Source of the DNA: Streptomyces tauricus
GTDB lineage: Bacteria; Actinomycetota; Actinomycetes; Streptomycetales; Streptomycetaceae
Direction: 5' to 3'
Assembly: GCF_014650955.1 (NCBI RefSeq)
Contig: NZ_BMVY01000009.1
Span: 186,001 to 250,000 of the forward strand
DNA: 64,000 bases
The notes beneath the pieces are model-generated. The model worked only from the letters and a program-made list of their open reading frames with translations. It searched no databases and was not told the origin of the DNA. Position 1 is the first letter of the stretch. Each line of letters starts with the position of its first letter. This document shows, in pieces, positions 49,882 to 57,531 of the stretch. Made by a program: the position numbers and the translations under genes.

Positions 49882-50511
49882 TCAGGAGAGCTGACCGTCG
49901 TAGTCCGGCAGCTTGTACGTCTTCTCGGCGTGCCCGCCCGACAGGTCGGTGGCGCTGTTGCCGATGTTCGCGATGATCGTGTAGCCCTTCGCCTCGACGG
50001 CCTTGCGCTGCGCGGTCTTGTAGGCGGCCACGTCCTTGAAGAGGTCGACGAAGCTGCGTACGTACAGACCGGAGACCTTGTAGCCGACGTGCTTGAGGTT
50101 GTAGTCCGTCACCGACTTGATGATGTCCGGGCGGGCCGTGACGAAGAACAGGGCGACGCCGTGGTCCTGCGCGTACTTCGCCACGTCGAGGACGGGCGCG
50201 TTGGCCGGCGAGGGATAGCTGAAGCCGAAGTCGGTCTCCAGCGTGGTGTTGTCGATGTCGAAGACGATGGCCTGCTTCTCGCCCGGGGCCGCGTCGGCGA
50301 TGCGGTCCTTGAGGTAGGGCAGCGCCTCGGCCATGACGGCCCGGCAGTCCTGCTGCCAGGTGGCGTGGTCGACGTCGGCGGCGGCCGCGGACGCAACGGT
50401 GGTGGGGGCCGCGGTCGGGGTCGCGGCGCCGGCCGGGCTCATCAGGGCCGCGGTGGCGGCCGTGGCGGCGACGGCCACGCCGATCAGGCGCTGCAGGCTG
50501 CTTCGGGTCAT
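49882..50511 (-). CDS. Secreted HAD-superfamily acid phosphatase (PF03767 type)
   Basis: 209 residues with a signal peptide (LIGVAVAATAATAALMSPAGAA). The HAD nucleophile motif is AIVFDIDNTTLETDFGFSYP, motif II Thr is in ALFFVTARPD, and the later IIANIGNSATDLSGGHAEK supplies the Lys/Asp metal-site region. It probably acts outside the cell on organic phosphates. ATG 50511 has GAGAGGAA about 9 nt upstream. A 9-bp tandem repeat lies immediately upstream of that site. Confidence 0.88.
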   Translation of the reverse strand: MTRSSLQRLIGVAVAATAATAALMSPAGAATPTAAPTTVASAAAADVDHATWQQDCRAVMAEALPYLKDRIADAAPGEKQAIVFDIDNTTLETDFGFSYPSPANAPVLDVAKYAQDHGVALFFVTARPDIIKSVTDYNLKHVGYKVSGLYVRSFVDLFKDVAAYKTAQRKAVEAKGYTIIANIGNSATDLSGGHAEKTYKLPDYDGQLS

Positions 50512-50528
50512 GGGTGGGGGTTCCTCTC

Positions 50529-50561
50529 GCGTGGGGCGCGTGGGGCGCGTGGGGCGCGTGG
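50529..50561. repeat. 9-bp tandem repeat upstream of the phosphatase gene
   Basis: GTGGGGCGC is repeated at 50531, 50540 and 50549 with a partial fourth copy. It lies just upstream of the Shine-Dalgarno, within the probable 5' untranslated region. Confidence 0.85.
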
Positions 50562-50686
50562 AATCGCACGGGAGCGCTGCGGGGCAGGGCTCGTGGTGCA
50601 TGCTCGTGGGCGCGTGGGGCCGGTGGGGGGCGAGGAGATTACTGGGCGGTAACTGTAGGGCGCCCAGGTGGGGTTGGGCCAGACCT

Positions 50687-53600
50687 CTACAGGACGGTGT
50701 ACGTCCTTGTGACGGTGTGGATGCCCGGGAAGAGCCGGCGAGTGTGTTCGGGCACCTCCCCTGCTTCCGGGGCGAGGATGAATTCGACGGAGCACAGCCC
50801 GGGAAACAGAGCCGGAACTGCCGAAAGGTCTTCGAATCCGGTGAATTTCCTCAGGTAGAGCCGCTTGATGCCCGGCAGAACGGGGCCTTCACTCCATCGA
50901 AGGGCGGTCCACTTGATGCTCAATTCCTCAAGTCCGGGGAGCTGTGCGACCTCTTCGTAGTCCTCGGGAGTGAGCGGTTCGAGGAGGGTCCCGAGAGTCA
51001 GCGTTTTCAACGAGCGCATACGCCGCAAGCCGCGCAGTCCGGTGAACCGGAGGGCGTTCTTGGTGAATCGCAGTGATGTCAGCGGAAGCCGCGGGAGTGC
51101 GACATCGAGGGATTCGCCCTGGAGCGGTACGCCGGTGTCGAGTTCGCGCAGGGTGGCCGAGTCCGAAAGCGGGGCCAGTGCTTCCGGCTTTTCCAGCCCC
51201 GGCATGTAGTCCAGCGACAGTTGCTTCAGCGGCAGTCCGGCCAGCGGGGCGAGGTCGTCGACGTGGACGCTGCGGCTGATGGCCAGCTGCTGGAGCCGGT
51301 GCAGAGGCGCGAGGGCGGTCAGGTCGCGCAGCCGGTCGTTGTCCCGGATGACGAGCAGCCGCGTCGTGTCGGCTCCCAGGCAGGCCGTCAGCTCCGTCGC
51401 CTCGATATCCCCGACGAGCTGGAGGTGGGGGCGTCCGCCGAAGGAACGCAGGACCCTCAGATGCCGCGTCGAGTGCGCGGTGAAGTACAGGTCCTCCTCC
51501 GGTAGGTGGGCGATGACATCGGCGGCGTACCGCTCGGCGTCGAAGCGGTGCCAGGTCCACGTCAGCTGGGCGCGGACCGACAGGGAGGGGTGGGTGCGGA
51601 AGCGGGCCAGGACCGGGACGGCCGCGTCGGTGCCGATGAGGGACGCGGTGACGACGACCGCCCTGGCCTCCTCCTCGGACAGGCCCTCCGGCCCGGGCAG
51701 GAGTTCCAGTACGAGCGGGCCCACCGCGGCCAGCTCGCGCGCCTCCTCCGCCGTACGGGGCGGGATGAGGGTGGCCGCCTGCTCCTCCACGGCGGCCCGG
51801 ACCGTCGGGTCGAGTTCCGTGGCGTGCTCCAGGCCGGCCAGGGCGAGCAGCCGGACACGGGTGCCCCCGGCGGGCCCGGACTGTTCGGCGGCGGCCAGTA
51901 ACTGGCGCAGGAAGTCAGCGCGTTCGCGGGGCCGGGCGTGGGCGACGGCCATCCGGATCACGTCCGACCACTGGTAGTCGGTGGCGTTGCGGACGAGGAG
52001 CCCGAAGTCGCCGTCCTCCACCGCGGCCTTCGCACCGAGGTAGTCCTGGAAGGTGCGGTGGACGAACTCGACGGTGCCCACGGACGGTTCGCGGAGCAGT
52101 CCGCTGCGCAGGAGGAGATGGCCATAGATCGTGGAGGCGTCTCCCTGGCTCGCGACGGCGGGCAGCGCGGGCAGGGCGTCCGCGATGAGCCGCTCGGCCC
52201 GCTCGCGGTCCATCTCCAGCCGCCCGTTGCGGATCAGCCAGTAGGCCAGCCGCTGGAGGAGCTGGATCTGGGGCAGCTCGGTGAGCCGGACGGTGTCGTG
52301 CGGGAGCATGTCCCGCTCCTGGTCGCGGCGCGCGAGAAGCATCAAGAGGGCGGCGTCGTACAACTCCTGCCGTCCGTGCGGCAGATAGCCGCGCCGGTCC
52401 CGGTGCAGCGCGCAGATCAGGGCGCACATCAGGGGGTTGGTGGCGAGGCGGCCGAGGTCGGGTTTGGTGCGGACGGCGTCGAGGAGCGAGGTCTCGTACG
52501 TGGCGAGGCGCTCGGAGTCGCGTTCGGTGTCCGGGGTGTCGGCGCGGGCCGCGGTGTGCCAGCGCTCGACGAACGCCGTGACGTCGTCGCGGCTCATCGG
52601 GGAGAGCGCGAGTTCCGTGAAGCCGTCCGCGGCGAGCCAGTTCTCGCGTACGGCCGAGGGGCGTGAGGTGACCAGCCACTGGTTGCCCGGATAGGCGTCG
52701 AGCAGGTCGCGCAGCCAGCGGCGGGTGCGCTCGCGGTCGGGTTCGGGTATCTCGTCGATGCCGTCGACGAGCAGCAGCCCGCGGCCCGCCGCCAGCACCC
52801 GGTCGGGCCAGCCGTCCGGCGCCGCGCCATGGAAGGGCACGCGGACCGCGGCGAGGAAGTCGGCGGGCGCGGGCAGCCCGTCGGGACGGCGTACGAGCGT
52901 GCGCAGCGGCAGGACGAACGGGACCCGGTCGTCGCGCTCGCCCCGCGCGGCCGTCACCGCGAGCCACTGCACCAGCGTCGTCTTGCCCGAGCCGGCCACG
53001 CCCCGCAGCAGCACCAGGTCCTGCTCGGCCAGTACCTCCTCGGCGCACAGCGGAGGACCGGGGGCGCCGATGACCCCGTCGTCCTCGTCGCCGGTGGTGG
53101 GGCACAGGGCCTGGAGGGTGAGGTAGGCGGCGTCCAGGGGCCAGCGGTCGGGCGAGTTCACGAGGTCGAGCCCGTAGATGGTGAGCTGGCTGTGCTTCGT
53201 CGCCGTGTACGCGAGGAAGCGCCGCTCGAACGCGGCGTCGCCCCCGCCGGGCAGCGGGGTCCTCGCGATCAACTCGTCGACCTTCGCGATCAGTTCGGCC
53301 TGCCTGCGGGTCTGCTCGACGAGTGTCCTCGCCACGAACGTCGAGCGCTGGGTGAAGAAGTGCAGGATGTGCAGACAGGCGGTGTCGAGCAGCCGCTCGT
53401 AGAACAGCGTCGCGTCGAGACCGAGGTCCCGGTCGGGGTTCCCGGCGGCGCTCCGCAGCCGCAGGGCGAGACCCGCGTGACCCAGCTCCACGGCCTGTAC
53501 GTCCGTCATGGTGAGGTCGCCGAGGGCGTACAGGGTGTCGGCGAGTGCGTGGACGAGGGGCTGTTCCTCGTCGGCGACGACGGGCCGTTCGGCAGCGTCC

Positions 53601-53809
53601 TTGAGCGCCCGCCCGACCAGTTCGGCGGCGAGCCTGGTCACGTCCCTCTCGCTCAGCGTGCGCTGCTCGCCCCTGAAGGAGACGCGGGACGAGATGCGTA
53701 CGGGCTTGTCGACCAGGCCCGCACCCGGACCCTCCGTCACGAAGAGTTTCCTGATGAGCGGTGTGGCCACGCCGGATGCCAGCCGCACGCCTACGGTTGC
53801 CGGTTCCAT
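50687..53809 (-). CDS. NACHT-domain NTPase with leucine-rich repeats (bacterial NLR-like)
   Basis: 1040 residues, tripartite like eukaryotic NLRs. The helical N-terminal domain (about 1-240; GVRLASGVATPLIRKLF onwards) is of the kind preceding NACHT in Streptomyces proteins. The NACHT NTPase has Walker A GVAGSGKT (270-277), Walker B LLLVDGIDE with Asp349 and Glu353, and sensor WLVTSRPSA. A winged-helix/helical region follows, and C-terminal leucine-rich repeats occupy about 815-1015 (LRDLTALAPLHRLQQLAIS, LAPLAGLPLKQLSLDY). Some bacterial NACHT proteins defend against phages by sensing infection through the C-terminus. No nuclease or other toxic effector domain is recognisable. ATG 53809 follows GGGGGAG. 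Confidence 0.9.
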   Translation of the reverse strand: MEPATVGVRLASGVATPLIRKLFVTEGPGAGLVDKPVRISSRVSFRGEQRTLSERDVTRLAAELVGRALKDAAERPVVADEEQPLVHALADTLYALGDLTMTDVQAVELGHAGLALRLRSAAGNPDRDLGLDATLFYERLLDTACLHILHFFTQRSTFVARTLVEQTRRQAELIAKVDELIARTPLPGGGDAAFERRFLAYTATKHSQLTIYGLDLVNSPDRWPLDAAYLTLQALCPTTGDEDDGVIGAPGPPLCAEEVLAEQDLVLLRGVAGSGKTTLVQWLAVTAARGERDDRVPFVLPLRTLVRRPDGLPAPADFLAAVRVPFHGAAPDGWPDRVLAAGRGLLLVDGIDEIPEPDRERTRRWLRDLLDAYPGNQWLVTSRPSAVRENWLAADGFTELALSPMSRDDVTAFVERWHTAARADTPDTERDSERLATYETSLLDAVRTKPDLGRLATNPLMCALICALHRDRRGYLPHGRQELYDAALLMLLARRDQERDMLPHDTVRLTELPQIQLLQRLAYWLIRNGRLEMDRERAERLIADALPALPAVASQGDASTIYGHLLLRSGLLREPSVGTVEFVHRTFQDYLGAKAAVEDGDFGLLVRNATDYQWSDVIRMAVAHARPRERADFLRQLLAAAEQSGPAGGTRVRLLALAGLEHATELDPTVRAAVEEQAATLIPPRTAEEARELAAVGPLVLELLPGPEGLSEEEARAVVVTASLIGTDAAVPVLARFRTHPSLSVRAQLTWTWHRFDAERYAADVIAHLPEEDLYFTAHSTRHLRVLRSFGGRPHLQLVGDIEATELTACLGADTTRLLVIRDNDRLRDLTALAPLHRLQQLAISRSVHVDDLAPLAGLPLKQLSLDYMPGLEKPEALAPLSDSATLRELDTGVPLQGESLDVALPRLPLTSLRFTKNALRFTGLRGLRRMRSLKTLTLGTLLEPLTPEDYEEVAQLPGLEELSIKWTALRWSEGPVLPGIKRLYLRKFTGFEDLSAVPALFPGLCSVEFILAPEAGEVPEHTRRLFPGIHTVTRTYTVL

Positions 53810-53975
53810 GACGCTCCCCCGAGGGCATGGTGGGTGGTGGGCGGCTGCCAGCGTAACCGCCGGGCGCGGCCGTGTCCGTGGATCTTGGCGCCACAAATGC
53901 GGTGGCCGTACGACCCGGTGCGGCGGGAGGATTCGGGCCGTCCCGAACTGTCCCAGGTCTCAGGAGGGAGCCGCC

Positions 53976-55550
53976 ATGGATGTCGACCGACCCGAAGTCC
54001 GCACGCAGGCAGGGGTGTTGAGGGGCGAGGCCGGGAGGGCGGGTACGGCCGTGTTCCGGGGTGTCCCGTTCGCCGAACCCCCCGTCGGCGCGCTGCGGTT
54101 CGGGGCGCCGCGGCCCGCGCGCAGCTGGGACGGCGTACGGGAGGCGACCGCGTTCGGGACACCGCCGCCGCAGTCCGCGGTGTTCGGCATGGACGCGCTC
54201 GCGCCCCCGGACGCCGACGACGGCGACTGGCTGACCCTCAACGTCTGGACGCCCGACCCCGCCCCCGGTGCCGGGCTTCCGGTGATGGTGTGGCTGTTCG
54301 GTGGCGCGTACGTCATCGGGATGTCGGGCCAGCCCGAGTACGACGGCGGGCGGCTCGCGGAGGAGGGCGTCGTCCTGGTGACGCTCAACTACCGGCTCGG
54401 TGTCGAGGGGTTCGCACAGATCGAGGGCGCGCCCGCCAACCGTGGACTGCTCGACCAGGTCGCCGCGCTCGCCTGGGTGCGGGACAACATCCGTGCCTTC
54501 GGCGGCGACCCGGACCGCGTCACGGTCTTCGGCGAGTCGGCGGGCGCGGGGTGTCTCGCCGCGCTGCTCTCGATGCCGCGCGCGGCCGGGCTCTTCCGGC
54601 GGGCGATCACGCAGAGCGTGCCCGGCCCGTTCCTGTCGGCGCCGCTCGCCGCGGACATCGCCGGGGAGTTCGCGGCGGAGCTGGGGCTGCGGCCGACCGT
54701 GGACGACCTGGGAGGGGTCGAGCCGGGGCTGCTGTCCGCGGCGGCGGACGCCGTCGGGGCGCGGATGGAGCGGTATGCGCACCGGTGGGGGGTACTGGCG
54801 CACACGGCGATCCCGCTGGCGCCCGTGGTGGACGGGGACGTGCTGCCCCGCGCGCCCTGGGAGGCGCTCACGGCCGGAGCCGCACGAGACATCGAGCTGT
54901 TGGCGGGCCATACGCGGGACGAGTACCGGCTCTTCATGGCACTCGACGGAACGCTCGGCGAGGAGCTGACGGAGGAGCGGGCGACGGCGACGCTGCGGAC
55001 GTTCTCGCCCGGCGCGGGTGGCGGGGGCGACGCGGGTAACGCGCGTGGCGCCGGTGGCGCTGGTGGGGTTGGAGGCGAGGAGGCGTACCGGAAGGCCGTC
55101 CCCGGGCTCGACGCGGCGGGTCTGTACGAGCTGGTCCGCTCCGACTGGCTGTTCCGGATGCCGTCACTGCATCTGGCCGAGGCCCAGGTCGCGGGCGGCG
55201 GCCGCGCCCATGTCTACGAGCTGGTCTGGGAGACGCCGGGCATGGGCGGGCTGCTCGGGGCCTGCCACGGGCTCGATGTGCCGCTGGTCTTCGGGAACCT
55301 GCGCGGTGGGCTGCCCACGGTGCTGTTCGGCGAGGCGCCGCCCGCCGAGGCGGAGGAGCTGTCGGCGCTGTTCCGGGCCGCGTGGACGGGCTTCGCGGCG
55401 GGGCGGGGGCCGGGGTGGCCGGCGTACGACACCGATCGGCGGCCGGTACGGCTCTTCGACACCCGGCCGACCGTGACGGCGTACCCGGAGGAGGTGTCCC
55501 GGCAGCTGTGGCGGGACCACGTCTTCGGGGTGTTGCCGCTGCTCGGGTAG
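53976..55550 (+). CDS. Type B carboxylesterase
   Basis: 524 residues, carboxylesterase/para-nitrobenzyl esterase family. Seen: FRGVPFAEPPVGALRF, LTLNVWTPD, oxyanion-hole VWLFGGAYVIG, nucleophile Ser188 in VTVFGESAGAGCLAALL, and probable catalytic His in LLGACHGLDVPLVFGN. No signal peptide. A Gly/Ala-rich loop around 345-368 (PGAGGGGDAGNARGAGG) is an apparent local expansion. ATG 53976 has GGAGGGAG 5 nt upstream. It is divergent from the NACHT-LRR gene with 166 bp between starts; whether they work together is unknown. Confidence 0.9.
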   Translation: MDVDRPEVRTQAGVLRGEAGRAGTAVFRGVPFAEPPVGALRFGAPRPARSWDGVREATAFGTPPPQSAVFGMDALAPPDADDGDWLTLNVWTPDPAPGAGLPVMVWLFGGAYVIGMSGQPEYDGGRLAEEGVVLVTLNYRLGVEGFAQIEGAPANRGLLDQVAALAWVRDNIRAFGGDPDRVTVFGESAGAGCLAALLSMPRAAGLFRRAITQSVPGPFLSAPLAADIAGEFAAELGLRPTVDDLGGVEPGLLSAAADAVGARMERYAHRWGVLAHTAIPLAPVVDGDVLPRAPWEALTAGAARDIELLAGHTRDEYRLFMALDGTLGEELTEERATATLRTFSPGAGGGGDAGNARGAGGAGGVGGEEAYRKAVPGLDAAGLYELVRSDWLFRMPSLHLAEAQVAGGGRAHVYELVWETPGMGGLLGACHGLDVPLVFGNLRGGLPTVLFGEAPPAEAEELSALFRAAWTGFAAGRGPGWPAYDTDRRPVRLFDTRPTVTAYPEEVSRQLWRDHVFGVLPLLG

Positions 55551-55992
55551 GCGGTCCGACGGGGGAGGGCTGTAGTCGCCGTCACATCGCCGACCTCCTG
55601 GATCTTGCCGCCCGGTGACATGACGCACAGGCGTTTCGCGCCCTACTAGGGGCGGTAGTGGCGGACGCGAGGTGGACAAAAAGGACCTTTGACCCTAGGG
55701 GTGGGTCGGAGGTCCTTCGGGGTGGGCGGGCCGGTCGGCGAGGTGGGGTCCGGGCTGCGGGGGGCCGTTCTGAAGTGGGCGTAAACCAGACTTCTGGCAT
55801 AAAAGCGGGAGGTTCTCGTATTCGACGGTGGTTCTGTCAAGGAGTCGGAAGTTTCAGGGTCAAGTACGACTTGAGATCGTAGAAGGGGGTTTTGGGGGAC
55901 GGCGGGAGTACGGGTTACCAAGGGATGACCCCCGCCCGGCGCACCGACAGCGTGCCGGGTCGTTCGTTGCCCGTCCCCCGGAGGTAGTCCCC
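55551..55992. other. 442-bp leader region of the M23 peptidase gene
   Basis: No gene seen. A hairpin AAGGACC/GGTCCTT with inner GACCC/GGGTC (55681-55717) may end the esterase transcript. From about 55780 the DNA is less GC-rich and Streptomyces-promoter-like. The last about 100 bp are GC-rich with CCGGCGCACCGACAGCGTGCCGG able to form a stem. Long leaders before secreted cell-wall hydrolases in Streptomyces can hold a c-di-AMP riboswitch, but its core motifs were not found here. Confidence 0.45.
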
Positions 55993-56694
55993 ATGTCGCA
56001 GCGCACCACGTCCCGCATACCCGGCACGTCCCAGCTCCGTGCCCGGGCGGCCGTCCTGGCCCTCGGCCTGGGAGTCTCGGCCGCCGTCGGAGCCGGGGTC
56101 GCGGTCGCCGCGGACGCCAAGCCGAGCGCGGTCTCCCTGTCGAGCGAGGCCGCCGTCTCCGTGCAGAAGCAGGCCGCCGCCCAGGCGAAGGCCGCCCAGT
56201 CGAAGAGCAAGGCCGCCGCAGAGAAGGCGAAGGCCAAGAAGGCCGCGGCCAAGCCCGTCGCCGCGAAGACGGCCTCCTCCTGGGTCGACCCCGTCAAGAA
56301 GTACAAGCTCTCCGCGAGCTTCGCCCAGGCCGGCAACCTGTGGTCGTCCACCCACTCCGGCCAGGACTTCGCCGTCTCCTCCGGCACCCAGGTCGTCGCC
56401 GCCCACGGCGGCACCGTCGTGAAGACCGGCGGCAACGGCGCCGGCGACGGGCCCGCGTACGGCAACGCCGTCGTGATCAAGCACAGCAACGGCACGTACT
56501 CGCAGTACGCGCACCTGTCCCGCGTCGACGTGAAGCCCGGCCAGGTCGTCAAGACCGGCCAGCGGATCGCGCTGTCCGGCAACACCGGCAACTCCAGCGG
56601 GCCGCACCTGCACTTCGAGATCCGTACGTCCGCCAACTACGGCAGCGCGGTCGACCCGGTCGCGTTCCTGCGGTCCAAGGGGCTCAGCCTCTGA
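55993..56694 (+). CDS. Secreted M23-family (LytM) peptidoglycan endopeptidase
   Basis: 233 residues. A signal peptide (RAAVLALGLGVSAAVGAGVAVAADA) precedes a Lys/Ala-rich coiled linker (about 50-95). The catalytic M23 domain is at 110-230, with zinc ligands His121 and Asp125 (HSGQD), and His205/His207 (GPHLHFEI). It is expected to cleave peptide crosslinks in peptidoglycan. ATG 55993 has GGAGG 8 nt upstream. The stop lies in a degenerate 23-24-bp tandem repeat running to the convergent TetR gene. Confidence 0.93.
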   Translation: MSQRTTSRIPGTSQLRARAAVLALGLGVSAAVGAGVAVAADAKPSAVSLSSEAAVSVQKQAAAQAKAAQSKSKAAAEKAKAKKAAAKPVAAKTASSWVDPVKKYKLSASFAQAGNLWSSTHSGQDFAVSSGTQVVAAHGGTVVKTGGNGAGDGPAYGNAVVIKHSNGTYSQYAHLSRVDVKPGQVVKTGQRIALSGNTGNSSGPHLHFEIRTSANYGSAVDPVAFLRSKGLSL

Positions 56695-56805
56695 CGGATT
56701 TCAGGGCTCGGCCCTGATGGACCTCAGGGCTCAGCCTCCGGCGGGCTCCGGGGCTCGTCCCTGATCGAGTTCAGGAGTCGTGTCTGACGGGCTTCAGGAC
56801 TCGTG
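56680..56805. repeat. Degenerate 23-24-bp tandem repeat between M23 and TetR stop codons
   Basis: Six units of GGGCTC(A/G)GCCTCTGACGG-like sequence start at 56680, 56704, 56727, 56751, 56774 and 56797. The first contains the last codons and TGA of the peptidase gene; the last overlaps the final codons of tetR on the other strand. Confidence 0.78.
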
Positions 56806-57378
56806 CGGGCCCGAGTGTGCCCGGGTGACCAGTTCGACGGCGACCTCCAGGACGGCTTTGCGCTTGTCCTCGGGGTCGCCTTCGATGTCCTTGAGGGCGA
56901 ACATCCCAGCGTGCATGGTGAACAGGGCGCTCACACAGCGGACCTGGTCCGTCAGCGGGGCCTCGGGCTCCCTGATGATGTCCAGCATCTTGACCATGCG
57001 GTCCTTGAAGGACTCGCCGATGCTCAGCTCGCGGACCGTCGCCTGGTTCTCCTGCATGAAGCGGAAGAGGGGCGCCGCGTCGGTGAGGGCCTGGCTGTAC
57101 CGGCGCAGCAGCTCCTGCTTGGTGTCCAGGGAGCGCGGCTGGCCCTTGCCCCACTCGATCAGCTCGTCCATCGGCCTCGTCAGATCCTCGAAGAGGCTGA
57201 TGAGGATGTCTTCCTTGGTCTTGAAGTGGTAGTAGAGCGCCGCTTTGGTTACGTCCAGCCGTTCGGCGATCTCGCGCAGGGACGTCTTCTCGTAGCCCTG
57301 CTCGGCGAACAGTTCGACGGCCACGTCCTGGATGCGCTGGCGGGTGTCTCCGCGCCGCCGCTGCCTGTTGCCGCCCAT
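56794..57378 (-). CDS. TetR-family transcriptional regulator
   Basis: 194 residues. The HTH is RRGDTRQRIQDVAVELFAEQGYEKTSLREIAERLDVTKAALYYHFKTKEDIL; the remaining helices form the ligand-binding domain (LFRFMQENQATVRELSIG onwards). It is divergent from an MFS exporter with a perfect 18-bp palindrome in the shared region, so it almost certainly represses that exporter and itself. ATG 57378 follows GAGGGG. The inducer is unknown. Confidence 0.93.
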   Translation of the reverse strand: MGGNRQRRRGDTRQRIQDVAVELFAEQGYEKTSLREIAERLDVTKAALYYHFKTKEDILISLFEDLTRPMDELIEWGKGQPRSLDTKQELLRRYSQALTDAAPLFRFMQENQATVRELSIGESFKDRMVKMLDIIREPEAPLTDQVRCVSALFTMHAGMFALKDIEGDPEDKRKAVLEVAVELVTRAHSGPHES

Positions 57379-57428
57379 CGTGGCCGCCCCTCGTCCTGGT
57401 CGCACGCCGCAGCGTCGGTAAAGAAAAA

Positions 57429-57500
57429 ACTTACTTGACGCCCGGCTAGTTACGGGTCTACTTTCCCCAGTGTAGTCAACTTGCCGGTCGGCAAGTAAGT
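57429..57500. promoter_or_regulatory. TetR operator region between tetR and the MFS exporter
   Basis: The perfect palindrome ACTTGCCG-GT-CGGCAAGT (57479-57496) carries the extension CAAGTAAGT (57492-57500), whose complement ACTTACTTG recurs at 57429-57437. Two related half- or full sites 55 bp apart flank the divergent promoters. Confidence 0.75.
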
Positions 57501-57531
57501 GGCAATGGCGGTACCCAGGGGAGTGGGCAGA

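Noticed and set aside
49882..53809. Phosphatase and NACHT gene as one operon
   Set aside because: Same direction, but 175 bp apart with a repeat-bearing leader before the phosphatase; no evidence of coupling.
51915..54911. 998-residue minus-strand open frame through the NACHT gene and across the carboxylesterase
   Set aside because: Out-of-frame translation of the NACHT gene and antisense of the esterase; Arg/Ala/Pro-rich without any domain.
55780..55992. Possible ydaO-type (c-di-AMP) riboswitch ahead of the M23 peptidase
   Set aside because: The gene type and long leader are right, but I could not find the conserved core motifs of this riboswitch; a covariance-model search would decide.
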